Origin: Streptomyces sp. NBC_00513
Lineage (GTDB): Bacteria; Actinomycetota; Actinomycetes; Streptomycetales; Streptomycetaceae
NCBI RefSeq assembly: GCF_041431415.1
Contig: NZ_CP107845.1
Coordinates: 4,030,001-4,094,000 of the forward strand
Reading direction: 5' to 3'
Length of the DNA stretch: 64,000 nt
Made by a program: the position numbers and the translations under genes
The notes under the pieces: generated by a model
Databases searched by the model: none
Seen by the model: the letters and a program-made list of their open reading frames with translations, nothing else
What the model was told of the DNA's origin: nothing
Part shown: piece after piece, positions 18,154-27,124 of the stretch
Layout: each line of letters opens with the position of its first letter
How positions within the stretch are numbered: position 1 is the first letter of the stretch

Positions 18154-19272
18154 TCAGCGGCGGGACATGTAGATGTCGAGCGCCTTGTGCAGCACCTTGT
18201 TGAGCGGGAAGTCCCACTCGCCGACGTACTCGACGGCCTCGCCGCCCGTGCCGACCTTGAACTGGATCAGGCCGAACAGGTGGTCGTTCTCGTCCAGCGT
18301 GTCACTGATGCCGCGCAGGTCATAGACGCTCGCGCCGAGCGCGTACGAATCGCGGAGCATGCGCCACTGCATCGCGTTCGAGGGCCTTACCTCGCGCTTG
18401 TGGTTCGCGGAGGCTCCGTACGAGTACCAGACGTGTTGGCCGACGGTGATCATCGTGGCCGCGGCCAGGGGCTCGCCCTCGTGCGTCGCGATGTACAGCC
18501 GCATCCGGTTGGGGTCCTCGGAGTTGAGGGCCGTCCACTGGCGCTGGAAGTAGCTGAGCGGACGCGGGCGGAACTTGTCGCGCTCGGCCGTGATCTCGTA
18601 GAGGTGCTGCCAGGTCGGCAGGTCGTCGTAGCCGCCCTGGACCACCTCGACGCCGGCCTTCTCGGCCTTCTTGATGTTGCGGCGCCACAGCTGGTTGAAG
18701 CCCTTGAGGACATCGTCCAGCGAGCGGTTGGCCAGCGGTACCTGGAAGACGTAGCGGGGCTGGACGTCGCCGAAGCCGGCGCCGCCGTCCTCGGCCTGCT
18801 GCCAGCCCATGCGGCGCAACTTGTCGGACACCTCGAAGGCGCGGGGCTCGATCACCGAGGCCTCCACGTCGCGCAGGCGCTTGACGTCGGGGTCCTGGAT
18901 GCCCGCCTTGATGGCCGCCGAGTTCCAGCGTCGGATGACGACGGGCGGACCCATCTTCACGGTGAAGGCGCCCTGCTGCTTGAGGTGGCTCAGCATCGGC
19001 TGGAGCCACTCCTCCAGATTCGGGGCGTACCAGTTGATGACCGGGCCCTCGGGGAGGTAGGCGAGGTAGCGCTTCACCTTGGGCAGTTGGCGGTACAACA
19101 CGAGTGCGGCACCGACGAGTTCGCCGGATCCGTCGAACCAACCGAGGTTCTCGGAGCGCCACTCGTTCTTCACGTCGGCCCACGCCGGGACCTGGCAGTG
19201 GCTAGCGGAGGGCAGGCTCTGGAGGAAACCCAGATGCTGCTCTCGGCTGATGGTCCTCAGGGACAGGCTCAT
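18154..19272 (-). CDS. femX: FemX: peptidoglycan interpeptide bridge aminoacyltransferase
   Basis: 372-residue FemABX-family transferase with two GNAT-like halves (about 1-160 and 170-365). It uses aminoacyl-tRNA to add the first glycine to the LL-diaminopimelate residue of lipid II in streptomycetes. Diagnostic segments are YLPEGPVINWY, FVSDKLR-type linker helices, LWRRNIKKAEKAGVEV and VYDLRGISD. Transcribed with the alanine-racemase-like gene downstream. The exact reaction is assigned from the known Streptomyces FemX. Confidence 0.88.
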   Translation of the reverse strand: MSLSLRTISREQHLGFLQSLPSASHCQVPAWADVKNEWRSENLGWFDGSGELVGAALVLYRQLPKVKRYLAYLPEGPVINWYAPNLEEWLQPMLSHLKQQGAFTVKMGPPVVIRRWNSAAIKAGIQDPDVKRLRDVEASVIEPRAFEVSDKLRRMGWQQAEDGGAGFGDVQPRYVFQVPLANRSLDDVLKGFNQLWRRNIKKAEKAGVEVVQGGYDDLPTWQHLYEITAERDKFRPRPLSYFQRQWTALNSEDPNRMRLYIATHEGEPLAAATMITVGQHVWYSYGASANHKREVRPSNAMQWRMLRDSYALGASVYDLRGISDTLDENDHLFGLIQFKVGTGGEAVEYVGEWDFPLNKVLHKALDIYMSRR

Positions 19273-19354
19273 GCGGGGTGCTCCTCCGGCGGCTTCGCTG
19301 GCTATGGCGCGAAGCCTACTGCGACGGGGGCACCACCCTTCTGGGGGACGGGCC

Positions 19355-19382
19355 GGGCACCGGCCGCCGGCGGCCGGTGCCC
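19355..19382 (-). terminator. terminator downstream of the 104-residue membrane protein gene
   Basis: 12-bp perfect stem (19355-19366 with 19371-19382) and a 4-nt loop. It lies 20 bp past the stop at 19403 and upstream of femX. Confidence 0.8.
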
Positions 19383-19402
19383 TTGTCGCGGAGGTACCCC
19401 GA

Positions 19403-19717
19403 TCAGCTCAGCCAGCCGCCGAAGAGACCGCCGTGCGCCATGCCGAGGTAGAAGCCGATGGCCGAGGCGCCAAGCCCGATGATCAGCGCGAAGCGCTCGC
19501 GTGTCGTCACCGAGATGAACTGTCCGTAGGCGCCGGTGAGGATCCCGACCAGCCCGGTCCACGAGCTGAGCAGGTGCAGATTGTCGAAGAAGCCCGTGAC
19601 GAACGCCACGGCGCCGAGGATCAGGGTGGCCGCCAACAGGGTGTCCTGCAGCGGATGGGGCTTGCCATCGGTCGCGAAGAGCGAGATGGCGGACTGGGGC
19701 CGCGTTGCCTGTGCCAT
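19403..19717 (-). CDS. small conserved membrane protein
   Basis: 104 residues with three hydrophobic segments (DTLLAATLILGAVAFVTGFF; SWTGLVGILTGAYGQF; FALIIGLGASAIGFYLGMA) and a short cytosolic N-terminus. A good ribosome-binding site (AGGAGGTG) precedes ATG 19717. It is divergent from the rpsF operon across 253 bp. I do not recognise the family; the context offers no function beyond the envelope neighbours. Confidence 0.75.
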   Translation of the reverse strand: MAQATRPQSAISLFATDGKPHPLQDTLLAATLILGAVAFVTGFFDNLHLLSSWTGLVGILTGAYGQFISVTTRERFALIIGLGASAIGFYLGMAHGGLFGGWLS

Positions 19718-19970
19718 CGGTAAGGCACCTCCTGGCTGAAGCAGAGCGGTGCTGCGGGGCCTCCTCCGGCGGAGCCGGGGGCATAGCACCGAGCACACCC
19801 GATGCATACAGAGTGTGGCCCTCTCCCGCCGGATTTCAACCGGAAGGAGTCGAGCAGGTAGTCTGTACGGTCTGCGCGGTGTCTGCTCTGTGGATGCCGT
19901 GCAGTACGCATCACGACCCTCCTGCCACGGAACGACCGTGGCCGCTGAGTCCAAAGGAGGTGGGTTCCAC

Positions 19971-20261
19971 ATGCGTCACTACGAAGTGATGGTCATCCTC
20001 GACCCCGATCTCGAGGAGCGCGCTGTCTCCCCGCTGATCGAGAACTTCCTCTCCGTCGTCCGTGAGGGCAACGGAAAGGTCGAGAAGGTCGACACCTGGG
20101 GCCGTCGTCGTCTCGCTTACGAGATCAAGAAGAAGCCCGAGGGCATCTACTCGGTCATCGACCTTCAGGCCGAGCCTGCGGTCGTCAAGGAGCTTGACCG
20201 ACAGATGAACCTGAACGAGTCGGTTCTCCGGACCAAGGTCCTTCGCCCCGAGACCCACTGA
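19971..20261 (+). CDS. rpsF: 30S ribosomal protein S6
   Basis: 96 residues, matching S6: [20 protein letters not shown] at the start and [17 protein letters not shown] in the middle. Strong ribosome-binding site AAAGGAGGTG. First gene of rpsF-ssb-rpsR-rplI; the 250-bp upstream gap must hold its promoter. Confidence 0.98.
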   Translation: MRHYEVMVILDPDLEERAVSPLIENFLSVVREGNGKVEKVDTWGRRRLAYEIKKKPEGIYSVIDLQAEPAVVKELDRQMNLNESVLRTKVLRPETH

Positions 20262-20333
20262 ACTTCGGTTCAGCGGTAATCGGGACCGAGTAGCACAGCA
20301 GCCCAGCAGCAATCCCCGCCGAGAGGTTCATCC

Positions 20334-20933
20334 ATGGCAGGCGAGACCGTCATCACGGTCGTCGGCAATCTCGTCGACGACCCCGAGCTGCGCTTCACCC
20401 CCTCGGGTGCGGCGGTCGCGAAGTTCCGTGTCGCGTCCACTCCCCGCATCTTCGACAAGCAGACCAATGAGTGGAAGGACGGCGAAGGCCTGTTCCTGAC
20501 CTGCTCGGTCTGGCGTCAAGCGGCGGAGAACGTCGCCGAGTCCCTTCAGCGGGGCATGCGCGTCATCGTGCAGGGCCGGCTGAAGCAGCGGTCGTACGAG
20601 GACCGTGAGGGTGTCAAGCGCACGGTCTACGAGCTGGACGTCGAGGAAGTCGGCCCCAGCCTGAAGAGCGCCACGGCCAAGGTCAACAAGACCAGCGGTC
20701 GCGGTGCCCAGGGTGGATACGGCGGCGGCGGTCAGCAGCAGGGTGGCGGCGGTGGCAACTGGGGCGGAGCCCCCAGTGGCGGCGCGCCGCAGGGCGGCGG
20801 AACTCCCTCCGACGACCCGTGGGCGTCCAGCGCGCCGGCCGGTGGCCAGCAGCAGCAGGGCGGCGGCGGGGGCGGTTGGGGCGGAAGCTCCGGCGGCTCC
20901 GGCGGTGGCTACTCGGACGAGCCGCCCTTCTAG
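20334..20933 (+). CDS. ssb: single-stranded DNA-binding protein
   Basis: 199 residues. The OB fold occupies about 1-110 ([51 protein letters not shown]). A long Gly/Gln-rich linker and the acidic protein-interaction tip SDEPPF follow. It binds ssDNA at forks and recruits repair and replication partners. This is the essential actinobacterial SSB in the rpsF operon; a second short paralogue is usual elsewhere in streptomycetes. Confidence 0.97.
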   Translation: MAGETVITVVGNLVDDPELRFTPSGAAVAKFRVASTPRIFDKQTNEWKDGEGLFLTCSVWRQAAENVAESLQRGMRVIVQGRLKQRSYEDREGVKRTVYELDVEEVGPSLKSATAKVNKTSGRGAQGGYGGGGQQQGGGGGNWGGAPSGGAPQGGGTPSDDPWASSAPAGGQQQQGGGGGGWGGSSGGSGGGYSDEPPF

Positions 20934-20976
20934 GGCAGCTCGCAACCCCACTTCTTGATCACACAGGAGAGACACA

Positions 20977-21213
20977 ATGGCGAAGCCGCCTGTGCGCAAG
21001 CCTAAGAAGAAGGTCTGCGCGTTCTGCAAGGACAAGACCGTGTACGTGGACTACAAGGACACGAACATGCTGCGGAAGTTCATTTCCGACCGCGGCAAGA
21101 TCCGTGCCCGCCGCGTCACCGGCAACTGCACGCAGCACCAGCGTGACGTCGCCACGGCCGTCAAGAACAGCCGTGAGATGGCGCTGCTGCCCTACACGTC
21201 CACCGCGCGATAA
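20977..21213 (+). CDS. rpsR: 30S ribosomal protein S18 (cysteine-containing form)
   Basis: 78 residues: basic N-terminus, then CAFC at 14-17 and a later C-x2-H (NCTQHQ), so this is the zinc-binding C+ type. S18 partners S6 on the 30S platform. AGGAGAG lies before ATG. The zinc form predicts that a zinc-free paralogue under Zur control exists elsewhere in the genome. Confidence 0.97.
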   Translation: MAKPPVRKPKKKVCAFCKDKTVYVDYKDTNMLRKFISDRGKIRARRVTGNCTQHQRDVATAVKNSREMALLPYTSTAR

Positions 21214-21231
21214 GGAAAGGGTGACCGAACA

Positions 21232-21678
21232 ATGAAGATCATCCTGACCCACGAGGTCAATGGCCTCGGTGCCGCAGGTGACGTCGTCGACGTCAAGGAC
21301 GGCTACGCTCGCAACTACCTGATCCCGCGTCGCTTCGCGATCCGCTGGACCAAGGGTGGCGAGCAGGACGTGGCGCAGATTCGCCGCGCCCGCAAGATCC
21401 ACGAGATCGCGACCATCGAGCAGGCCAACGAGATCAAGGCCAAGCTCGAGGGCGTGAAGGTCCGTCTGGCCACCCGCTCGGGTGACGCCGGCCGTCTCTT
21501 CGGTTCCGTCACGCAGTCCGACATCGCCACGGCGATCGAGGCTTCCGGTGGCCCGAAGGTCGACAAGCGCCGCGTCGAGCTGGGCTCGCCGATCAAGACC
21601 CTCGGTTCGTACCAGGTCTCCGTGCGTCTGCACACCGAGGTCCTCGCGAACGTGGGCGTCGAGGTCGTCGCCGCCTAA
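21232..21678 (+). CDS. rplI: 50S ribosomal protein L9
   Basis: 148 residues: N-terminal L9 domain ([30 protein letters not shown]), a central long helix and a C-terminal domain ([22 protein letters not shown]). Last gene of the operon, 18 bp after rpsR, followed by a strong terminator. Confidence 0.98.
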   Translation: MKIILTHEVNGLGAAGDVVDVKDGYARNYLIPRRFAIRWTKGGEQDVAQIRRARKIHEIATIEQANEIKAKLEGVKVRLATRSGDAGRLFGSVTQSDIATAIEASGGPKVDKRRVELGSPIKTLGSYQVSVRLHTEVLANVGVEVVAA

Positions 21679-21688
21679 GTGCTGCGCA

Positions 21689-21724
21689 CGAAGGGCCGCA
21701 CCCCCTTGGGGGTGCGGCCCTTCG
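21689..21724 (+). terminator. terminator of the rpsF-ssb-rpsR-rplI operon
   Basis: 17-bp perfect stem (21689-21705 with 21708-21724), loop TT, followed by GTCGTTTT. Confidence 0.92.
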
Positions 21725-21782
21725 TCGTTTTCGGACGTCCACCGTGGCCAGCGGCCGGTGGCCGGGTGCCGAGCGGCGCGAT

Positions 21783-21796
21783 GTTTCACGTGAAAC
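21783..21796. other. parS
   Basis: Perfect site, first of three between rplI and the MATE gene. Confidence 0.95.
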
Positions 21797-21809
21797 GCGG
21801 CGTTTCACG

Positions 21810-21823
21810 GTTTCACGTGAAAC
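21810..21823. other. parS
   Basis: Perfect site; directly preceded by a half-site GTTTCAC at 21802-21808. Confidence 0.95.
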
Positions 21824-21845
21824 AGGCGGAGCGGGGCGCGCCGGT

Positions 21846-21859
21846 GTTTCACGTGAAAC
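21846..21859. other. parS
   Basis: Perfect site extended by complementary flanks to a 26-bp palindrome (21840-21865). Confidence 0.95.
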
Positions 21860-21892
21860 ACCGGCCATCGGGGGCCTCGGTGGTCGGGTGGC

Positions 21893-23230
21893 TCAGCGGG
21901 TGGCCCCGGCGACCAGCCAGCGGCCCGAGCGGGCGCGGAGCTGGAGCGTCACCATGCGGACCAGCATCATCAGGGCCATGGCCCACCAGAGGGCCGTCAG
22001 GCCTCCTCCGAGGGCCGGGACGAGGAGAGCGGCCGGGGCGAACACGGCGAGGGTCAGCAGCATGGCCCAGGCCAGGTAGCGGCTGTCTCCGGCGCCCATC
22101 AGGACTCCGTCCAGGACGAAGACGATGCCGGACACCGGCTGGGAGAGCGCCACGACCAGCAGCGCCGGCAGGAGGGCGGACTCGACGGCCGGGTCGCCGG
22201 TGAACAAGGGGATGAAGACCGGGCGGGCCACGGCGACCAGCAGCCCCAGGACGATGCCCGCGACGACGCCCCACTGGACCATCCGGCGGCAGACCGCCTT
22301 GGCTCCCTCGGTGTCCCCGGCTCCCAGGTAGCGGCCGATGATCGCCTGGCCGGCGATCGCGATGGCGTCCAGGGCGAAGGCGAGCAGGCTCCAGAGGGAG
22401 AGCAGGATCTGGTGGGCGGCGACATCGGCGTCGCCGAGTCGCGCGGCCACGGCGGTGGCGATCATCAGGACCGCGCGCAGCGACAGGGTGCGGACCAGAA
22501 GCGGTACGCCGGCCTGGGCGCAGGCCCGGATTCCCGCCGGGTCGGGGCGCAGGGAGGCGCCGTGCCGGCGGGCTCCGCGTACGACCACGACCAGGTAGGC
22601 GGCGGCCATGGCGCACTGGGCGAGCACGGTGCCCCAGGCAGAACCGGCGATGCCGAAACCGGCCCCGTAGACGAGAGCGACGTTCAGGACGCCGTTGAGC
22701 GTGAACCCGCCGATGGCGACGTAGAGCGGGGTCCGGGTGTCCTGGAGCCCGCGGATGACACCGGTGGCTGCCAGCACCATGAGCATCGCGGGGATGCCGA
22801 GGGCGGAGATCCGCAGGTAGGTGATCGCGTACGGGGCCACGTTGTCGGAGGCGCCGAGGAGGGAGACCAGCCAGGGGGCCGCGGGCAGGACGACGGCGAC
22901 GACGGCGGCGCCCAGCAGCAGCGCGAGCCAGATGCCGTCCATGCCCTGGCGGATCGCCGCCGGGAGATCGCCCGCGCCCACCCGGCGGGCGACCGCCGCG
23001 GTGGTGGCGTAGGCGAGGAAGACGAAGACGCTCACCGCGGTGGTGAGCAGTGCGGCGGCGATGCCCAGACCGGCCAGCTGCGGCGTGCCCAGGTGGCCCA
23101 CGATGGCGCTGTCGGCCATCAGGAAGAGGGGTTCGGCGACGAGGGCTCCGAACGCGGGGACTGCCAAGGCGAGGATCTCGCGGTCGTGTCGTCTCGGCGC
23201 AGCCTTCGGCGCTGTGGAGGCCTGTGTCAT
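21893..23230 (-). CDS. MATE family efflux transporter (DinF-like)
   Basis: 445 residues, about 12 membrane helices in two MatE repeats: FGALVAEPLFLMADSAIVGHLGT near the start and a second repeat beginning near ALDAIAIAGQAIIGRYLGAGD. DinF/NorM-like; probably a cation-coupled exporter of unknown substrate. Its 3' side faces three parS sites and the rplI terminator. ATG 23230; its upstream region is shared with dnaB. Confidence 0.88.
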   Translation of the reverse strand: MTQASTAPKAAPRRHDREILALAVPAFGALVAEPLFLMADSAIVGHLGTPQLAGLGIAAALLTTAVSVFVFLAYATTAAVARRVGAGDLPAAIRQGMDGIWLALLLGAAVVAVVLPAAPWLVSLLGASDNVAPYAITYLRISALGIPAMLMVLAATGVIRGLQDTRTPLYVAIGGFTLNGVLNVALVYGAGFGIAGSAWGTVLAQCAMAAAYLVVVVRGARRHGASLRPDPAGIRACAQAGVPLLVRTLSLRAVLMIATAVAARLGDADVAAHQILLSLWSLLAFALDAIAIAGQAIIGRYLGAGDTEGAKAVCRRMVQWGVVAGIVLGLLVAVARPVFIPLFTGDPAVESALLPALLVVALSQPVSGIVFVLDGVLMGAGDSRYLAWAMLLTLAVFAPAALLVPALGGGLTALWWAMALMMLVRMVTLQLRARSGRWLVAGATR

Positions 23231-23418
23231 GTGCTCAATCTAATCTTCCACAGGTAATGGATGCAAGGCTCTTTGGATCCTTACCGAAGTGCTGACTTGG
23301 GTGTTCTTCCCACCCCATTGGGGGCGATCTTGAGACAGTGGCGAAGAAATTTCTTCCCCACGGCTAGATCGGCAAGAAATCGCAGGTCAGATAGGGTGCG
23401 GAGGGTGGTCGGGTGATT

Positions 23419-23427
23419 TTGTCCACA
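23419..23427 (+). promoter_or_regulatory. DnaA box (perfect Streptomyces consensus)
   Basis: TTGTCCACA, the preferred Streptomyces DnaA box. Confidence 0.75.
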
Positions 23428-23463
23428 GCGTCGTCCCCCGGTCCGTACACAGCTTGGAGGCAG

Positions 23464-23518
23464 TTACCCACAGCATTGGCGCCGTCGTCCACATCTCATC
23501 CACACACCCTGTGGATAA
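23464..23518. promoter_or_regulatory. cluster of four further DnaA boxes
   Basis: TTACCCACA at 23464-23472 (one mismatch), TCGTCCACA at 23485-23493 (one mismatch), TCATCCACA at 23496-23504 (one mismatch) and TGTGGATAA at 23510-23518 (exact TTATCCACA on the minus strand). They end 147 bp before the dnaB start. Confidence 0.7.
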
Positions 23519-23665
23519 CAAGATTGGCTGACGTCGCTCGCGGCCCTACCGTGGTGCGTTGCCCCGACGCGCCGACAGCCGATTCGGGCACCCCGAATGT
23601 CAGAGCCGTGTCGTAGAAAGAGTGACACGGCGAGGTCCGCGCAGCGGACGGGAGGAGGCGGCCCG

Positions 23666-25147
23666 GTGAGCATGTCCGAGCCCATGGACGACCCCTGGGC
23701 CGACAGCGGTCCAGGTGACCGTCTGCCCGCCCGCTCGCGCCGTAAGGGAGAGGGACGCGGCCGCGGGGACGACCAGCAGGACCAGGGCCGTGAGGGAGGC
23801 TCCTGGGACGGCGGGGGCGGCGGCTTCGAGCGCGTTCCGCCGCAGGACCTCGACGCCGAACAATCGGTGCTCGGAGGCATGCTGCTCTCGAAGGACGCCA
23901 TCGCCGACGTGGTCGAGGTCATCAAGGGCCACGACTTCTACCGGCCGTCCCACGAGACGATCTACCAGGCCATCCTCGATCTGTACGCGAAGGGCGAACC
24001 GGCCGACCCGATCACGGTCGGCGCGGAGCTGACCCGGCGCGGCGAGATCAGCAAGGTCGGCGGGGCCTCGTACCTGCACACTCTGGTCCAGTCCGTCCCG
24101 ACGGCGGCCAACGCCGAGTACTACGCCGAGATCGTCCACGAGAGAGCCGTTCTGCGGCGCCTCGTCGCGGCCGGCACCAAGATCACGCAGATGGGATACG
24201 CGGCCGACGGCGATGTGGACGAGATCGTCAACAGCGCCCAGGCGGAGATCTACGCCGTCACCGAGCAGCGCACCTCCGAGGACTACCTGCCGCTCGGCGA
24301 CATCATGGAAGGCGCCCTCGACGAGATCGAGGCGATCGGTTCGCGCAGCGGCCAGATGTCGGGAGTCCCGACCGGCTTCACCGACCTGGATTCGCTGACC
24401 AACGGCCTGCACCCCGGCCAGATGATCGTCATCGCGGCCCGACCCGCCATGGGAAAGTCGACGCTCGCGCTGGACTTCGCCCGCGCCTGTTCCATCAAGA
24501 GCAACCTGCCGAGCGTCATCTTCTCCCTCGAAATGGGCCGCAACGAGATCGCGATGCGCCTGCTCTCGGCCGAGGCCCGCGTGGCGCTGCACCACATGCG
24601 CTCGGGCACGATGACCGACGACGACTGGACGCGGCTGGCCCGCCGGATGCCGGACGTGTCCGCCGCCCCGCTGTACATCGACGACTCTCCCAACCTGTCG
24701 ATGATGGAGATCCGGGCGAAGTGTCGCCGGCTCAAGCAGCGCGCCGATCTCTCGCTCGTCGTCATCGACTACCTCCAGCTCATGCAATCGGGTGGCTCGC
24801 GCCGTCCCGAGAGCCGTCAGCAGGAGGTCTCGGACATGTCCCGAAACCTCAAGCTGCTGGCCAAGGAGCTTGAGGTACCGGTGATCGCGCTCTCCCAGCT
24901 GAACCGTGGTCCCGAGCAGCGAACCGACAAGAAGCCGATGGTCTCCGACCTGCGTGAATCCGGCTCGATCGAGCAGGACGCGGACATGGTGATCCTGCTC
25001 CACCGCGAGGACGCCTACGAGAAGGAGTCCCCCCGCGCCGGCGAGGCGGACCTGATCGTGGCGAAGCACCGTAACGGCCCCACCGCCACCATCACCGTGG
25101 CCTTCCAGGGTCATTACTCGCGCTTCGTGGACATGGCCAACACGTGA
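23666..25147 (+). CDS. dnaB: replicative DNA helicase DnaB
   Basis: Hexameric 5'-3' fork helicase, 493 residues. A Gly/Arg-rich extension of about 50 residues precedes the N-terminal collar domain (PPQDLDAEQSVLGGMLLSKDAI). The RecA-like motor has Walker A ARPAMGKSTL near 258-267, the VIFSLEM motif, Walker B VVIDYLQLM and the ALSQLNRGPEQRTDKKP segment. No intein interrupts it. GTG 23666 has GGAGGAGG 7 nt upstream; ATG 23672 is the alternative. A stem-loop follows the gene. Confidence 0.97.
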   Translation: MSMSEPMDDPWADSGPGDRLPARSRRKGEGRGRGDDQQDQGREGGSWDGGGGGFERVPPQDLDAEQSVLGGMLLSKDAIADVVEVIKGHDFYRPSHETIYQAILDLYAKGEPADPITVGAELTRRGEISKVGGASYLHTLVQSVPTAANAEYYAEIVHERAVLRRLVAAGTKITQMGYAADGDVDEIVNSAQAEIYAVTEQRTSEDYLPLGDIMEGALDEIEAIGSRSGQMSGVPTGFTDLDSLTNGLHPGQMIVIAARPAMGKSTLALDFARACSIKSNLPSVIFSLEMGRNEIAMRLLSAEARVALHHMRSGTMTDDDWTRLARRMPDVSAAPLYIDDSPNLSMMEIRAKCRRLKQRADLSLVVIDYLQLMQSGGSRRPESRQQEVSDMSRNLKLLAKELEVPVIALSQLNRGPEQRTDKKPMVSDLRESGSIEQDADMVILLHREDAYEKESPRAGEADLIVAKHRNGPTATITVAFQGHYSRFVDMANT

Positions 25148-25184
25148 TCCGTGAGGGTGTGGGGTCTCGAACTTCGTGTCGGAA

Positions 25185-25232
25185 TCTCACGGTCGGTGTC
25201 GGATGGAAGTCGGATCCGACACCACCGTGAGA
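25185..25232. terminator. terminator between convergent dnaB and RibD-like genes
   Basis: Stem of 19-20 nt (25185-25204 with 25214-25232, one bulged C) and a 9-nt loop, 38 bp after the dnaB stop and 22 bp from the convergent gene's stop. Confidence 0.8.
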
Positions 25233-25253
25233 CCAGCGCGCGGGTGCTGCTGC

Positions 25254-25817
25254 TCAGCACCTCGTCTCGTACCTGGTCAGGATCACGCCGCCGGGAAGCG
25301 TCCGCGTCTCCACCAGGTTCAGGTTCACCCAGTTGTCCAGCGCGGTGAAGAACGGTGTGCCGCCGCCCACCAAAACCGGCGCGGTGGCCAGCACGTACTC
25401 GTCAATCAGCCCGGCCCGCATGGCCGCCCCGGCGAGCGTCGCGCCACCGATGTCCATCGGGCCGCCGTCCTCAGCCTTGAGCCGGGTGATCTCGGCGACC
25501 GCGTCGCCGGTGACCAGGCGGGTGTTCCAGTCGACCTCGTCGATCGTCGAGGAGAACACCACCTTCGACATATCCCGCCAGCGGCGCGCGAACTCGATCT
25601 CCGCCGGGGTGGCGTTGGGCTGCTGGTCGCCGGTCGGCCAGTGGGAGCTCATCGTCTGCCACAGCTTGCGCCCGTACAGCGACAGGTCGGTCGCCTGCAA
25701 CTGGTCGGACCAAAACTGGAACAGCTCCTCGCTCGGCACGCCCCAGCCGATGTCGTCGCCGGGCGCGGCGATGTAGCCGTCCAGGCTCAGGTTCATGCCG
25801 TAGATCAGTTTCCGCAT
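25254..25817 (-). CDS. dihydrofolate reductase family protein (RibD C-terminal type)
   Basis: 187 residues. Starts MRKLIYGMNLSLDGYIAAPG and has the NADPH-binding GGATLAGAAMRAGLIDEYVL segment of RibD-C/YyaP-like proteins. A predicted NAD(P)H-dependent reductase; the physiological substrate is unknown, and similarity to true folate reductases is distant. Single gene, converging on dnaB. First gene of a stretch of accessory metabolic genes. Confidence 0.85.
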   Translation of the reverse strand: MRKLIYGMNLSLDGYIAAPGDDIGWGVPSEELFQFWSDQLQATDLSLYGRKLWQTMSSHWPTGDQQPNATPAEIEFARRWRDMSKVVFSSTIDEVDWNTRLVTGDAVAEITRLKAEDGGPMDIGGATLAGAAMRAGLIDEYVLATAPVLVGGGTPFFTALDNWVNLNLVETRTLPGGVILTRYETRC

Positions 25818-25893
25818 GGCGCCAGCCTTCCGTGAGTCGGCCTCACGCGTACAGACCGGCGCGGCGCGGGAAACTCATCGGCGTGTGATCTGA

Positions 25894-25933
25894 GCCCACA
25901 GGTAGTCCTCGTGGCCCACAGGGAGTCCTCGTG
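25894..25933. repeat. two-copy 20-bp tandem repeat
   Basis: Units 25894-25913 and 25914-25933 differ at one base (GCCCACAGG[T/G]AGTCCTCGTG). They lie in the 264-bp gap upstream of the RibD-like gene. No function is evident. Confidence 0.7.
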
Positions 25934-26081
25934 CTCGGTGGCTCAGCCGCAGACTCGTCGCTCAGGTCACGGAAGATCGACATGTCATCGGCGGCGAGAC
26001 CCTACAGAGGGTGCGGCGGGCTCGTCCTCTCCGTTGCCCCGGCGTCCCACCAAACAGCGTGCCGCCCGGTGTCGTCCGTCG

Positions 26082-26867
26082 TCATCGATCCCCGGCTGGG
26101 CCGGCGACCGCAGGTCCGCAGCCGGCCGGCAGACCGGAGACCACCAGGGCTACGGCCCCCTGCGGGGTGTCGGCATCGCCGATGACGGTCCGGCGGGACG
26201 GCGCGTGGACCCGGTACCGGCCGTTGCTCAGTGGATCGACGTGCGGCACGTCCCGTGAATACGGGATCCCGACGCACGTCGTGAAGTGCAGGGACCGGTG
26301 ACTGGTGAACGGGTAGAGCCGGCGCAGCCTCGGCTCGGCGTACGCGGCCTCCGCGATCCGCAGGGTCGATCGCGCGTAGTAGAACAGGTCTTCCTTTCGC
26401 CGCAGGCCTTCCAGGAGCAGGCGCCACCCGACGGCGACGGCGTCGGCGGGACCACGTTCGTGAGCCCGTGCCAATTCGGTGACCGTGACGAACGGGGCCG
26501 CCTCGTGGATCTCCTGGAGCGTCGCGCCGTTTCGCCACCCCTCCAGGGCCAAGGCCATCTCTCCGAGGTCCGGGGTGGAGCCCGAGATCAGCCGTACTCC
26601 CCTGCACCACCCGCTGAGGATGAACTGTCGTTCCGCGGATCCGAGCGTGATCCAGCACGTCTCCCGGCCGACGACCTCGCTTGCGACGCCGGCGGATCGC
26701 AACGGATCCGATTCGTTCACCAGGACCGGATCCCACGCGAGCGCGAGCTCGGCGGACACCGCCTCCAGCGCCGCGGCGAGGCCGCCGGCGGACATCAGGT
26801 CCGGATACGGCTCGGGCTTCGTGGGCGACGGCTCGTGGCGGCTCGGGTCGGCAGAGTTCGAAGTCAC
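26082..26867 (-). CDS. hypothetical protein, resembles DUF6193
   Basis: 261 residues, soluble, no signal peptide. Segments PDLMSAGGLAAALEAVSAEL, WITLGSAERQFILSGWCRGVRLISG and RLYPFTSHRSLHFT recall the DUF6193 family, common in streptomycetes and sometimes found in natural-product clusters; I am only moderately sure of this match. There are no recognisable catalytic motifs. No neighbour shares its strand closely. Confidence 0.6.
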   Translation of the reverse strand: MTSNSADPSRHEPSPTKPEPYPDLMSAGGLAAALEAVSAELALAWDPVLVNESDPLRSAGVASEVVGRETCWITLGSAERQFILSGWCRGVRLISGSTPDLGEMALALEGWRNGATLQEIHEAAPFVTVTELARAHERGPADAVAVGWRLLLEGLRRKEDLFYYARSTLRIAEAAYAEPRLRRLYPFTSHRSLHFTTCVGIPYSRDVPHVDPLSNGRYRVHAPSRRTVIGDADTPQGAVALVVSGLPAGCGPAVAGPAGDR

Positions 26868-27124
26868 CGCCCGAGTCTCCCGCCGATGCGGAGGGGTTCG
26901 CCGTCACTTCGGAATATCCACAGAGGGAAATTCCAGATGGGTATGAACCGGGGCGCCGACGCCGCCGCGCGCCGGGACGTACTGAGGCTGCGGCACTCGG
27001 TGGTCAACACCGCGCAGGACGCGGCGGCGGGTACGGGCGAACGGGGGATACGGCCGCCGGCTCCGTTCCGGGAGCGCGTGAAACGACGCGCACGTCGGGC
27101 GCGTGACCTGAGAGCCTGGGGATC

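Larger units (their letters stand above)
23231..23665. promoter_or_regulatory. 435-bp divergent intergenic region before dnaB, with DnaA boxes
   Basis: No gene is seen. The left part is less GC-rich than its surroundings and holds a 14-bp palindrome GAAGAAATTTCTTC at 23343-23356. The right part carries five DnaA-box-like 9-mers (listed separately) within 100 bp. It must hold the dnaB and MATE promoters. Confidence 0.7.

Noticed and set aside
23343-23356. GAAGAAATTTCTTC as a known repressor operator
   Set aside because: It matches no operator I can name; kept only as a description in the intergenic entry.
23231-23665. Possible second replication origin
   Set aside because: Only five DnaA-like boxes and no dnaA/dnaN context; a regulatory or titration role is more economical.
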